Assembly (NCBI GenBank): GCA_004431415.1
Contig: QPMI01000194.1
Coordinates: 62,001 to 126,000, forward strand
Origin: Cyanophora paradoxa
Taxonomy: Eukaryota; Glaucocystophyceae; Cyanophorales; Cyanophoraceae
DNA: 64,000 nucleotides
Direction: 5' to 3'
The notes under the pieces are model-generated. The model searched no databases. It was not told the DNA's origin and saw only the letters and a program-made list of their open reading frames with translations. Each line of letters begins with the position of its first letter. Positions within the stretch are counted from its first letter, which is position 1. The translations under genes and the position numbers were made by a program. This document shows, one piece after another, positions 22,175 to 34,455 of this stretch.

Positions 22175-22790
22175 GCTCGAAAGTGCGGTTGCACTTGCCT
22201 TTTTCGTGTGGATCACAATTTGAATAGTTCAAAGACTCGCAAAGCAACCATATTTCAAAGACTCGCAAAGCAACCCGCACGTGTAGTGCGTAGTCCACTA
22301 TGGGCGAACGCCAGGGTATAGTCGGCTGCTATGATCCCCTGTCGGCCGCTATGATGCCACTCGATACTTCTCTCGTGCCTCCAGGGAACCGTGTTTCGGC
22401 CGAGTCGTTGCGAGTTTCCTGATTGCGGTCTCAACGTAGGCATAAACGTTCGTCGGCAGATCCTTGAAATCTTGAGCACGAGACAGACAAGCGCGGGGAG
22501 GAGAGGAAGACACGATCGGAGGAGACGGAAGGAAAATGGAAGGGAACGCCACAACGGAAGCAGCTCCGCGTTTAGATGGTTGCGTCCTGTGCGGTGATGT
22601 AAGAAAGATCGCGGCATGGAGCCACAGCTTAAACCCGCCTGCAACTCCTCATGACGCTGGTATGAGAAAGCCTGACTTGAACCTGCTGCTTCACGGGCTA
22701 CGGCTGCGGGTGCACGGTTTTCCACGAGCTTCGGCTTGGCAGGCTCTTCGGCCTTCTTGAACCTGACCACTGTGTCACGGAAAACGACTG
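22175..22790. other. 3' flank of the aquaporin gene; possible extra coding tail
   Basis: Downstream of the aquaporin stop at 22791 a minus-strand frame reads DTVVRFKKAEEPAKPKLVEN, which looks like a cytosolic tail. Reaching it would need an unusually short (25-28 nt) intron. A tandem AAAGACTCGCAAAGCAACC is present at about 22230-22275. No other gene is supported. Confidence 0.35.
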
Positions 22791-24173
22791 CTACCGAGAG
22801 AGAAGAGCGAGATACCAGATTTGATACAAGAGAGCTGTGATGCAGGCACCAAGGCACGGACCAACCCAGTAGACCCACTGCAGACACAAATGAAAAGGAA
22901 AGAAGCACGCCCCCATATCCCAACGCACATGATCCTCCCAAATGCCAGTCACAACTGGTGGGAAAACATTAGAAAACAAAATTTCAATCATGTGAGAAAG
23001 CGACGGGTACCTGCTGGGCCGAACGACCTCTGAACGCGCAACATTGAGCGGAAACAGAAACAGGAAGAAAGGAAGAAAGGCGAAAAAGGCAGACCGAGGG
23101 GTTGATGGATGATCCCGTGAAGGGCACACCGATGAGATGGCAGACGAAAACAGCCATTCCAACTACAAGAAAGGTGGGACACTGAGGCAAGTAAAATGAG
23201 AAAGATATGCTTTCGTACTTGCAAGCGGAGCAAGGGCATGGTGCATCTCGCCAACACGAGAAGAATCGATGGCAGAGAACACAGTGAAAAGAAGCACAGA
23301 TGTCAAAATGGCCTCCAACACGATGGCAGCGCCGAGATTCATATCAGAGGCTACAGTGGTGACGCCAAGAGTACCCTGCAGGGACTTCGGGAGGATGCCC
23401 TTGAGCACACCAGCGCCGACAACCGAGCCTGTGAGCTGAGCCAGAATGTACGCCGCTCCGCGTTGAAGAGTGACTTTCTTCGTGAACATGAAGCTGATGG
23501 TCACTGCAGAATTGATGTGCCCTCCAGACAGGTGGCCAATCGCAAAGACCTGCGCTTGAAGCTAGCTAAAAGAGGCACAAACAGTGGAGCAGGGCGCGCG
23601 CGCCAGAACCTGAAGACCGCAAGTCACTCCCACTGAATAGCAGGTTGGCGGGCACGCGCGTACTGTGATGCACATCCCGAAGGATAGCGAGATGACCAAC
23701 AGACGCGCATCACCGCCGGCGACGCGGGAGGCGGCAGTTAGATCCGCCTCGGAGACGACACTGTTGCTCGCGACAGCCGCGCCACAAGCGAGGAAGACTG
23801 CAGTCCCGCAACGATTACGCCGATACATCGAGTCGCAAGCGCACACGCAGCGCACCGAAGAGGGCAGAAGCGACGAATTCAGCTGTGACTGCTCGATAGA
23901 GAGACACGCTCTTGAACGCCGGCTGGTCATTCTCATCCTTCTCCACGACCTCGAACTACGAACTCATTCAGAACAGGGCGGAGAAAACCGCGGCTTGGCG
24001 CTGAGATTCTCACACCTTCAGAATGTTCTTCAGCTGCTCGTTCACTGCGTCGGGAAGGAAAGCGACTGCGAAAGGGTTTCGACTCGTACGGCCGCCGCGG
24101 CGCGAGGTCCGCGGGGCGCACGAATCTTTGGGCCGCCATCTTGGGCGGCGTTAAGCTCGTCCCGCTGAGCCAT
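22791..24173 (-). CDS. Aquaporin (MIP family channel)
   Basis: Aquaporins are six-helix membrane channels for water and small solutes. The spliced minus-strand product contains an N-terminal NEQLKNILK helix and AVTAEFVASALF joined across a 58-nt intron to VFLACGAAVASNSV (helix 1). Next come ARLLVISLSFGMCITV, YAIGHLSGGHINSAVT with the first NPA-type loop altered to NSA, and TLQRGAAYILAQLTGSVVGA. Then follow AAIVLEAILTSVLLFTVFSA, VGMAVFVCHLIGVPFTGSSI with NP and RSFGPAVV forming the second NPA-region as NPxRSFGPA, and WVYWVGPCLGACITALLYQI. The arginine of the selectivity filter is present. The overall type is plant plasma-membrane-like. The first exon and start (ATG near 24173 or 24142) are unresolved because two start frames compete; the C-terminal end may extend below 22791. 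Confidence 0.85.
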
Positions 24174-24329
24174 CTTCCCACAGCTGGCGTTCTCCCGAGT
24201 CCCGCCAACCCAGGGTACAAGTATACAAGCACAACCGTTTCGGTCTCGGATTGCATATTTTCCGTGTACTAGTACTCTCGAGCTCTAGATCTGGCCTATC
24301 ATCATGGCATATGCAGGGCGTTCTGATCA

Positions 24330-25230
24330 TGGAGCTGCTGGTACGTATACGTATACATGCACGGAAGACAGTAATATTATTAATATTAATATTAAGAGCA
24401 CGAAGAAAGATAAGACAAAGAGCCAAAATCGACAATAAAAAAGAAAAGACACAGAGCTCGAGACAGATCGATATCGAGAAGAGACGATAAATCGAGCAGA
24501 TCTAGGGACAGAGGATGACTGACACGAAGAAGAGATGTCATCAGCCTCATCGTTGTTTTCATGATCAGTAAGCACGATTGGGGATCCTGGGTAAGCATGA
24601 TTGGGGATCCTGGGATATGGGTGGCAGAGAAGAGCCAGAAACGTTTTACAGAGACCTGAGGCAGGACAACCGTCACACGGCGTGACGTTGTCATCATGAT
24701 CAGCTTCAGGAGAGGATACATGGCCCCGCTTAGAAGAGGCAGCAGGAGGGATAATAGGATCAGTATCCATGCTAGGCCATAGGCATCAGGGACACAGCAG
24801 AAGCCTTGAAAGAGGAAGGGGCCAGGGGTGCAGCGAAGCCAGAGCTTGCGAAGTCATGCAGCTGCAGCCTGGCAGGTTGAACAGTAATCGCATCAGAAAA
24901 GAGCCGCAACAAATCAGGGTCAAGCTCAGCTTCATCCACATCAATGATGACCTGAGGAGAGGGAGAGAGAGAGATGAAGCAGAAGACACGCCCGTGGACC
25001 GGGTTGACAGGGTATAGCAGAGCCGCAGAGGCCCCTAGTGGGACATGCAAGGCACGCCAGGGATGCAAGGTGCGTACGCACCGCTTGGGACAGGGGCTAG
25101 CGCTGAAGGGCAGAGGCAAACTTGCATCATCAATATCAGCATGAAGAACGATGTGGTTTGCAATTGAAGCAGCAACCTCTAAATTACCAACACGGCGGCA
25201 TTGAAGAGGTGGCTCATCCTCGGAATCAAA
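24330..25230 (-). mobile_element. R-family element fragment, copy 2 (diverged)
   Basis: Minus-strand frames here are diverged relatives of the R element at 10885-11640 and 46900-47640. They read MDTDPIIPPAASSKRGHVSS and DPGSPTVLI-like ends (PGSPIVLTDHENNDEADD), and further upstream PSPQVIIDVDEAELDPDLL, matching PSPQVIIYVDDTELAP of copy 3. A short tandem (TGGGGATCCTGGGTAAGCA, about 24575-24615) interrupts the frame. It extends 5' beyond the other copies, with VNPVHGRVFCFISLS also found at about 43500. Confidence 0.55.
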
Positions 25231-25249
25231 ATCCGGCGGCGGATGAGGT

Positions 25250-25626
<377 letters not shown>

Positions 25627-25875
25627 CGTTTCAAACTGAACGGAGTTTGCGTCACGCCCCGCCCATTGTTAACTTCTTCCGCCAATGAAATTAGCCCAGC
25701 GCAAACTTGAGCTCGAACTTGGCCTCGTACACAGTGGCGTACACACGCGGCCACAACGGTCACAGTAACGGTCAGCAGGCCGGCTTGCTAGTCAGCTTCC
25801 CTCGGCTAGGCCGGACTAGCTAGCTTCCCGCCATCGCGCACGCCCGAGCGCGAGCATTCCTGCACGCCGCCGTGC

Positions 25876-27879
25876 ATGAAGCAGTCAAAGCGAAAGGAAC
25901 CCAGCCTCTGGGATGACGGCTTCGACGAGGCCCGACGTCGGCACCGCTGGCACGGCAAGCGACCCGACAGCAGCAGCTCGTGGGCCGGCAAGGGCAACAT
26001 GAAGCGTGTCAACAAGATCACTCAGCAGGCGCGCAAGGCGAAGGAGCCCAAGCTCCCTGACCTCGACATCCTCAAGGGCGAGCACCCCGCGGCAACGGTC
26101 CGCTGCCTGGACACCAGCGGCCGCGCCTACCACGTTCGCCTTGGCGACTTCGTCATCTGTTCAGTTAGCTCAGACACCCAGCTGTGTCCAGAACTCAGCG
26201 TCGTTCGCCCGAAGCCCTTCCATTTCCCGCGCCCAGGTGAAACGATTTTGGCGCGAGTCGAGGGCGAGTTCCCAACACAGACGAAGGCGAAGCGCGGCGA
26301 CTTCAACTACTCCGTCAACGGCGTCATCCTTCGGCGCTTCGTGCGCCCGGAGGACTCCGATGTGAAGGACTGCGGGCTCGGCAGCGTGATCATCAAGGCA
26401 GACGGGGAGCAGGCAGCCGTGGCCATCGCAAACCACCTCATCTACTACTCGAACGTGACGGTCCGCCCGCCGCGCCCGCGCCCCGTTCCAGCGTCCGATG
26501 CCCGTGCGCGCAGGTTCACGCACCCGCGAAGGTGGTGGCCGCGGACGAGTACAAAGCCCTCAACCACGCCGATCCCCACATCTACGTCTGTAAGCAAATC
26601 ATGACGTTCCCGGGCGACGGCTCCTTCCAGTTCGACGTCGCCCTCGCCTTCAACGCGAGGCTCAAGCGAGTGGCGAAGAAGAAGATGGCGTGCTTCCTCC
26701 GGCCGCTGTCGAGGCCGGAGGAGCGCGTGGAGGCGATTGGCTACCTTCAGGACGCCGCCGCGAACGCCCTCAAGCGCCGGAAGACCGGGACGCAGCTTGT
26801 CAACGTCAAGATCCCGGTGGCCGGGCCGGCAATGTTGGTCTGCGGCTCTTATGACTCGTTCGAAGTTCTTTTTCCTATCCTCTAACGGTGCGCATCGCAG
26901 GAGAACATCGTGGCGCAGGTCGCGCACGTCGCCACGCCCATCGACCCGAAGACGGGCCAGCCGATCCCGGTTGACAAGCTGCCGGCGGCGAATCGCTTCG
27001 TTATCGAGCTTCCGGACCGCGAGACCGCTGCTGGTGGAAGCCGCTTCCTTTTTCCCGCTCGCTGTTCTTTTTCCGACCTCTTTGCAGCTGTTCTCGGTCC
27101 CTCCGGCGTGGCGCAAGCGTCCAAGCGCGTCTGCAAGCGGGACGCGGACGGGAAGGCGATCCGGAAGCACAGCGAGATGCAGACCGTCACCGTCGAGAAG
27201 GCGTACGGCGGCTTAATCGTGCCGCGCCACACGGGCTCCCATGACGTCGTCCAGTTCGACGAGCGTGCGCCCGGCCCGCCCTCGCCGCGCCGCTCGCTTA
27301 CGAAGCTCTGCTCCTTGGGCGCGGCAGGTCCCGGTCGGATCGTGGCCACGAAGCGCTCGGGCAGGAAAGGTGGGCACGTCACGCTCGAGCTTCCGAGCTA
27401 CGAGTACGGCCCCGACGGCGAGCGCATCGCCAGCCTCGCGGGCCCCTCGCGGCTGTCCCCGTGAAGCGCCCGCGCCGGTGCCGCGCCGGCGCCAACACCG
27501 TCGCCAAGGCGCCGCCTGTCCCCGAAGCAGCCCCTTCAGAACCTGCCGCCGCCGCCCTGCCGGCCCCCGCCGCCGCCGCCCTGCCGGCCCCCGCCGTCGC
27601 CGCCCCGCCGGCCCCCGCCGCCGCCGCCCTGCCGGCCGCCGCCGCCGCCGCCCCGCCCGCCCCCGCCCCGCCGGTCGCCGCCCTGTCGGCCCCTGCTGCT
27701 GCTGCCCCACCGGCCGCTGCCGCCCTACCTGCCCCCGCCGCATCCGCCTCGGTCCCCAAGTGCGCCCCCTCCCCCTCGCCCCCCGCTCGGCTACTTGCTC
27801 GCCTAATCCTGCAGCAGGAAGGATCGCGCGGCACAGCTCGCGGCCGCGGTGGCGGCGCGCAAGAGGGCAAAGTCGTGAA
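25876..27879 (+). CDS. Unknown basic protein with Pro/Ala-rich tail (element gene 1)
   Basis: The ATG at 25876 opens MKQSKRKEPSLWDDGFDEAR, a basic start. The frame continues through PKLPDLDILKGEHPAATVRC, YHVRLGDFVIC and HLIYYSNV, then splices (GTGACG..GCGCAG) to VHAPAKVVAADEYKALNHAD, FQFDVALAFNARLKRV and KIPVAGPAML. A further exon begins ENIVAQVAHVATPIDPKTGQ and contains ANRFVIELPDRET. A late exon gives KRSGRKGGHVTLELPSYEYG. After a probable junction near 27460 comes a basic KRPRRCRAG, then a long Pro/Ala-rich region (27520-27760) and an end rich in Ala, Arg and Lys (AAAVAARKRAKS). The basic patches suggest nuclear location. No domain is recognised. It converges tail to tail on gene 2 with about 40 bp between. 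Confidence 0.5.
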
Positions 27880-27919
27880 GCTGCTACTGAGAATCGCACT
27901 ATCTAGGTTACAAGGTGCG

Positions 27920-30900
27920 CTATGTCTGGTCCAAATCCATTTCGTCTATTTCCCCCTCCGCTAGATCGTCTGCTAGAACCTCTGCTAGGGCCCTATCATC
28001 GAAATCGAGCATGTTGGCGCCCTCATCCTCCGCCTCCATCTCCTCCTCCGCCTCCTCCTCTGCCTCGGCGTCGTACTCGGCGGTCTCCTCCTCCTCCTCC
28101 TCCTCGTCCCCGCTCTCCTCGGGCACCTCGTCCTCCGGCACCGGATCCCCCTCCTGCAGCTCAATATCCTCGTCGATCTCCTCCTCGTCCGCAGGCAGGG
28201 GCACCGCTGCCACCTCCTCGCCCCCGGCGGCGCCGCCGCCGCCCCTTCGCCCTGCATAGCCGCTGACCGGTGGGGACGGGCCGCAGGTCGGGGGATGAAG
28301 GGCCCATCTGGCCAGGCCTTGGCGGCGACGGGCGCGTCGTACTCGGCGTGGGCAGCGTCCTTCCCGCCGGCGCTCGCCTCCGTCATGTTCCGCATCCACA
28401 GCGCCAGGCGCCGCCGCTGGTGCGTCATGATCTGCTTGAGCATGTCGAGGTCCTTGTTCCACCCGCCACCGAGAGACGTGACGGTGTGTCGCAGGCGCCG
28501 AAGGAGGCCCATGTAGGACTCGATGACCTCGCAGCTCCAACGGCCGGGCGCGTTCGTGTTGTCGACGCGCGCCCAGAACGCGAGGTGCGCAAGCGTCGAG
28601 TGCATGTAGCGTGTGAAGATCTTCCATAACGGGAAGTGTGTCTCCATCAGGCCCTGGAGCTCGGCGACGGCCTCGATAACTTGCTGCCGCGCCTCCTCGT
28701 CGGGCTTCATGTTCCGCTCGTACTGGTAGATGATCTGGCGGAGCTGCCAAATCTCGTGCATGCCCCTCGTCTTCTCGCTCCAGCTCTCCTTACTGTCGCC
28801 GAAGCAGATGCTGAAGAGGGTGTCGGGCGCCTCGGGGTCCTCCAGGATCTTCTTGGCGGTGTTGGCGGAGATCTTCTGGAAGAACTTGTAGGTGGCCCCG
28901 TTCTCGGTCTTCTCGAACTTGATGTTCCGCGCGTATTTATCGCGAAGATGACGCTGCAGGTCTTCGATGCGCTTCTGCTGGTCCTCGGAGGCACCACAGG
29001 CGAGGGCGAGGAAGAAGTAGACGAAGAACCCGGCCACCCAGCTCTTGATGCCGTGCAGGGCGTCGTCGAGCCGGACCTGAGGTGCGCGTTGGCGTCCGCT
29101 GAGGCGAGGTGTCGCGGGCTTCTCACCTCGACGGCAGCGACGGGCAGCATGCTGTTCGGGAGCGGCTGCAGGAGGGCGTTGGCGTCGTGCTCGGGGTGCG
29201 GATTCTCTGTTCGCTGGCTGGAGGGAGGCCGTCCCGATCCCGCGGCCCTGCTGCGCGCACGACTTCGACCGCCGAGCACTCGGACCTGCAGTAACGTGAG
29301 CCCCATGCCGAATCTCAGCGCGTGTGACTCGGCGAACTGACCCGCGTCGGTGGACAGAATCGCAGTGCGGGCACAGGTCGAAGCCGAGGAGGACGCGGAG
29401 GAACTTGTAGTCGCCCGTCACCAAGAATTCGACCTCGACGGGCTTGTCGTGCTCGTACCCGGGGATCAGGGTGAGCGGGTTCTCGTTCAGGTACTCGACC
29501 ATGTCGGCGAGGGGCTTGATGCGTGGGCGCAGGTTCTCCTCGCTGTCGCTACCGCCGAAGAGCATTAGGGGCAGGAGGGCGTAGCAGCTCTGAACGCCCT
29601 TCAGCGGGTGGTACGCCTGCGTCCCGTCCTCCTCGATGACGTAGTAGCCGTCGACGATTGCCACGATGCAGGTCATGCCGTCGGTCGTGGAGACGCTCTT
29701 CCCGCGGAACGCGATCGTCCCGTCGCCCGCCAGGCGGACTCGAGGTCTGATCTTCTTCCCCCTGTGCTTGTGCAGCGGGACGAAAGCGCTGATGAGGGCC
29801 GACAGGGCGGGCGTCGGCGTGACAGCTCTGCGGGGCGGCGGCGCTGCCGCCTCTCCGCCCGCCGCCGGCGCTGCCGCCTCTCCGCCCGCCGCCGGCGCTG
29901 CGCTCGACGGAGGCACAAAGAGCTCGAGCATGACGCCCGGCTTGCCCTTGTTCTCCTCGTCGCCGACGCCCGCCGCTGTTTCGACGATCTGCACGATCTG
30001 CACCGCTCGGTGAGCCTCGTCCCTCACCCCCGCCCCGCGCGCGCGCGCCGCGCCTTCTCGAGGTCATCGTTGACCTTGCCCCGTAGCTTCGTGATGCAGT
30101 GCTTCGACGGGAGGAAGGCTCGCAGCCCCACGAAGTGCTTCTTCAGGGCCTTCTTGAGGAGCTTCGTGAACTCAAAGTACGTCGCCTGCCCCGGGTCGGT
30201 TTAGAACGGGATGGGGGGTTAAAACATTCGAGAAAGGGCGCACGTCCGAGATGCAGTGGCGGTCCTTCCACTCTAGAATCTCGCAGTCGGGGAAGGTGTC
30301 CCGCAGCTTCCTGCAGGCGATGCTCATCGCCTTCTTCACTTGCAGCTGACCCGATTTGCTCGTTTCCAGGGCTCGTTGGGCCTGCGGACGGTGGTTCAGA
30401 AAGGTGCTCTTCTCCAACGATTTTGTAGCCTATTAAAGTACGATTCTCGGTAGCTCTTTTTATGTATAATAACGCGCACTGCGTGTGGCCCGATGATGCT
30501 CACGAGGCGGCGTGCCTCCGCCTCCAGCGCCTCCCTCCTCTTCTGATAGGCGCCCTCCTCCTCTCCTTTGTTCCTGGGGCGCCCTGGATAAGCATGCATA
30601 TGCCTGCGCGCGCGCCGCCCCGCCTTGTACCTCGCGAAGTTCTTTTTAAACATGGGGAGGCGGATCTGGATGTCCGGACTCGCAGCGTTTAGAATCGTCG
30701 AGAGCAGCATGCGGAGGAACCGCGTGCGCCGCTGCCTGGACGTATCCGAGCATCCCTTCCCAGGGACCTGCCTAGCTATGCGCGAGATGGTCGCTGCACG
30801 CTGTGCCGAAGTCCGCGGGACCTTGGCGCGCTTCGACTGGTGCTCCTCCCTAAGCTTCTTGTTCTCCGCCTCAAGCACTGCGATGCGCTCGTCGCGCGCT

Positions 30901-31500
30901 TTGAGCGTCGCCTTGCGGACGATCCGCTCCTCAGGCGGCACATCTTCCTTGCCGCGAGCGCGTTTCGGGGCGGTGCCGGGGCCGGGGGCCGGCCGCGGCG
31001 CCGGGCTCGGCGCCTCATTAAGAACTGCATTCGTCTGCTCGCGGCCGGGCAGAGAGCATACACTCGTAAGCGCGGGCAAGTCAAGTCATGACATCGAATT
31101 TGAATGAGCGGCATACCACGTCGGCGCCGAACGCGCGACGACCGCGCTGCTGCTGCTGCTCTGGGCTAATCTGAGGCGATTGCGGGCTCGCTGGAGCCGA
31201 TGGCGACCCGGGTGGCGAAGCTGGAGGGCTCTGCAGGATGCACTGGAGGAACACAGCCACTGCGGTGGCCTCTTGAAGCGCCGCCGTGCAAGCTAAGCTA
31301 TGCGGATACAATGGAGACGCAATGCCGCGCGCCTCCAGTTCCAGGTGGGCGTTTCGGCTGTGGGTGAGCACTGCGATGATCCGCATAAGCGCCTGGTACG
31401 CGACCGACGCGTCCGCCATCTCTAAAACGACTGCTGCGGGCGCTGGAAACGTTTGGGGCGCGGGCTGGGCCGCGGGACGGGGCGCGATGGGTCGCTGCAT
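27920..31500 (-). CDS. Transposase-like protein with coiled coil and acidic tail (element gene 2)
   Basis: I read this as one multi-exon gene. The first exon starts at the ATG at 31500 (MQRPIAPRPAAQPAP) and ends at a GTATGC donor near 31120. A second starts after an AATGCAG acceptor and holds a coiled coil (ARDERIAVLEAENKKLREEH). Further exons read KSTFLNHRPQAQRALETSKS, LRAFLPSKHCITKL, then VRLAGDGTIAF, VEFLVTGDYKFLRVLLG with CPHC, and downstream YMHSTLAHLAFWARV with CEVIESYMGLLRRLRHTV. The pattern DG, GDYKFL plus a CxxC, then a histidine-rich helix and glutamate, recalls RNase H-like transposases of poorly named families found across eukaryotes. The C terminus is extremely acidic (28040-28200). 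The catalytic assignment is inference, and intron positions around 29040-29300 are unresolved. Confidence 0.45.
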
Positions 31501-31857
31501 CGCGCGGGCGGGTTCAAAACTCGGAAAAAAAGATCGCGTGTACCTCCCCTGCCATCTGCGGAAGCGGCAGCTCCGAGCGCCGCGAGCAAGCATACACATC
31601 CGCGACAGTTAGGCGCCGAAGAGCAGCAGGCGAGCCCAGCATGCGCGATAATGCGCAATTGCGATGCATAGCTACCTTAGGCGAAGCGGCTGGTCCACCC
31701 GCGCGGTCCTTGCCGGCCGCGATGCTCGCTCGTCGATATGGGTATGACGCGCTAAGCAAGGGGAGCATGCCCAGACTGGGTACGCAAACTGCTGAACGTC
31801 CAACTCCAGCTGAACGCCCTGCAGCTGGTGGGCCTGAAGCAGCCTCAAGCGTTAGCT

Positions 31858-32634
31858 ATGTCGCATCGACAGTGTAGCTATGTTAGCTGTGGAGCGAAGC
31901 ATATGCCCGCTGACTACGTGTCCGAGGAGGAGGACCAGGAGGAGACCATCAACGCGCCGTGCAATCGCCCAATGACTTCGTCTGTCATCGAGATCAACAG
32001 CAGCGACTCGGAGAGCGATGGACCAGCGGCAGCGCGCCGAGCGCAGGGCGCGCATGAAGGCGGACGAGGAGCGCGCGCTCGAGGAGGAGGATGAGATCAG
32101 GCGGCGCCACCAGGCAGCTTTGGAGGTCAACCTCGCAATAGAGCGCGACTCGGTGAGGCCATACAAGCTGGCCGAGCTCAAGCAGTTGCTGGAGTACGCG
32201 CGCGCGTGGATGCGCGAGCACGAGCAGCTGTACGAGCAGTTCGAGGTCGCGCTGGCGCACAACAACCTCCTCGAGGCCATTAACCTGCGGTCGGAGATCC
32301 GCAAGCACCGCAGCACGGCGCGCTTCTGCGGGCAGGACCCCCTCGGGCTCTACGAGGAGGCGGCCTTCAAGCCTCTCTATGACAACGTGACGGCCTTGCA
32401 GCGGCGGGCGGGCAGATGGAGCATTTCGGCGACAATCTCTTCAAGTGCGCGGAGCACTTCCAGCGGGTGCGCATCCGGCAGCAGCAGGCGGCGGCGGCGG
32501 CGGCGGCGGAGGCGGCGGAGGCGGCGGCGGAGGCGGACGGGGCTGCTGCTGCTGCTCGGTGCAAGCGCCGCCGCCTGCGTCGCGGCGACGGCGTGCTCGT
32601 CTCGCGGCCGGACGATGCCGACGACGAAGCGTAG
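31858..32634 (+). CDS. Coiled-coil protein (element gene 3)
   Basis: From the ATG at 31858 (MSHRQCSYVSCGAKHMPADY) the frame is acidic (SEEEDQEETINAP, SSDSESDG). After a frame change near 32010, probably an intron, it becomes a long charged helix: QRAERRARMKADEERALEEE, YKLAELKQLLEYARAWMREH and NNLLEAINLRSEIRKHRS. A second change near 32405 leads to MEHFGDNLFKCAEHFQRVRI, a poly-Ala/Glu helix and the end RPDDADDEA at 32634. The alternative start at 32018 (MDQRQRAERR) is possible. No family is recognised; the helix suggests dimerisation, perhaps with the other element proteins. Confidence 0.45.
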
Positions 32635-32930
32635 CGCCGTTAGCCGCCCCCGCCCCGCCGTTAGCCGCCCCCGCCCCGCCGGCCCCCGCCCCCGCCCCGC
32701 CGGCCCCCGCCCCGCCCCGCCGGCCCCCGCCCCCGCCCCGCCCCGCCCCCGCCCCGCCCCGCCCCGCCCCGCCCCCGCCCCGCCCCCGCCCCGCCCCGCC
32801 CCGCCCCGCCCCCGCCCCGCCGCCCCGCCCCGCCCCGCCCGCCCCCGCCCCGCCCCGCCCCGCCCCGCCGGCCCCCGCCCCCGCCCCGCCGGCCCCCGCC
32901 CCCGCCCCGCCGGTCGCCGCCCTGCCGGCG
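32635..32930 (+). repeat. CCCCGCC-rich degenerate simple repeat
   Basis: Built from CCCCGCC and CCCCCGCC words immediately after the stop of element gene 3. At its far end it repeats a fragment of that gene's 3' coding sequence (GACGGCGTCCTCGTCTCGCG at about 32930, compare 32587). Frames through it are Pro/Ala/Arg artefacts. Confidence 0.85.
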
Positions 32931-32934
32931 ACGG

Positions 32935-34455
32935 CGTCCTCGTCTCGCGGCCGGACGATGTCTGCAGCTAGAGTCACCAGCTGCAGTCTGCACCTGGCTT
33001 GAATACGACAGATTTACTAGTTATTCTGCTATCGTGCGCGCACCGTGGCACCGTGGCACCGTGGCACTCAGTGACTACCGAGAGTGGCGGGCGGGCTGGC
33101 GGGGCGGGCTGACAGGGCGGGCGCCTGGCGGGACAGTCGGGGGCCTCCGGGACACTCTGGCAGTCCGGGGCCTCGGGAGCCTATTTTCGCGCCATACAAG
33201 GCCTCCCCCGACCCTGCAGCTGCATAGGAGGCCTTATATAGTGCTTTAAAAAGGTTCTCTAAGCTTTTTTCGATGTCTCCCAGCTCCTGGGGCGATGGGC
33301 CCAATTTGGAAGGGCCAAAAGTCAGCAGAAGACTAGCTGTAACGTAGTGTATAGGCGTATGATGAGTCATATGGTATGACGGGTTAAATGGGCCCATCGC
33401 GGGGGCTTTGTGCAGGGCACTAAATAACGCCGTGTGACGCCTCTACATCTTGAATAAAAAGTTCTAATCAAGATACGAGGCTGCCGTGCTTCAATCGCAA
33501 GCCTCGGAGTGCAGATTCCCTGGCAGATCAAAAATTGCGAACGCGATACCGGGGGTCGCCGCGCGCTCGCAGCCTTGCGAAACCTTGAGAGCGGATAAGA
33601 TTGCCGCCGACAGCGAGCCCAGCTCCCCGCTCGCAGTGCAGCCGCGCGCTTAAGGCGCCGGCCAGCCACTTGGCCCCGGCTGCAGCTGCTCCGGCACGGG
33701 CGGCCTCAGCCAGCCGGCACCATGCTATCGCAGCTTCAGCCATGAGCCTCGGAGAGGGCGGAAGTCTCCGAGGCTCGGTCCGCGATCCAGGGCAGGCGTG
33801 CGTATGTTCCAAGTTCGCGGGCGAGGGCGTGCGCCTCGCCGAATCGTTGTCGCGGCGTGCGCCTCGCCAGGTGTACTACAGTGCCACAGTGCCACGTTGT
33901 CGAAAGCGCGAGCCGCTCAGTCAGCCGAGTTTCCTCCGCTGGCCAACCGGGTACGCATACGCCCGGCCCGGCCCGGCATGCCACGAGAGCGCCCGCGGCG
34001 CTTCACGCGGTCTTCCTTCATCTCCGTGACCCGCTTCTGCGAGACGAGGTCGGTGGGGCAGCGGCTGCTTGCCGCAGTGCATGGATTGCCAGCCCCAGGT
34101 GCGAGGCCTTGACTCATCCCGAGCTTCCCGAGCAGATTACCAGGCGCGCCGGCGTAGCTCAGCGCCGATTGGGTCTGGCACGGTCCGCCTTTGCGGCCGA
34201 CCCCGGTTCCGTGCCCAAGCCGTTCCGACCTTCCCGAGCAGATTACCAGGCGCGCCGGGCGCACCTAGCTCAGCGTCGCCGAGCTTATAGGCTAGGCTTG
34301 CTCGGAGGCTCCGGATGCACGCACAGTTAGCCAACCCAGCCGCGCCCCGCGTCCCCGCCCGGCTGTCGTGTGGGCGACGCATGCGCAAAAGGAACACAAA
34401 TTTTTCTCATCCGATGAGAGCTCTAGCTATGCAGGACGAAGCGAGCGGGCCGGGG
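32935..34455. other. No supported gene; short direct repeats
   Basis: CACCGTGGCAC occurs three times in tandem at about 33041-33068. The word CCGAGCAGATTACCAGGCGC occurs twice (about 34128 and 34234), each within a ~100-bp local duplication. A palindromic GGCCCATCGC / GCGATGGGCCC pair lies at about 33290 and 33390. No conserved coding frame is visible. Confidence 0.4.

Noticed and set aside
32445-33002. Pro/Arg-rich frames up to 317 residues
   Set aside because: Artefacts of the CCCCGCC simple repeat after element gene 3.
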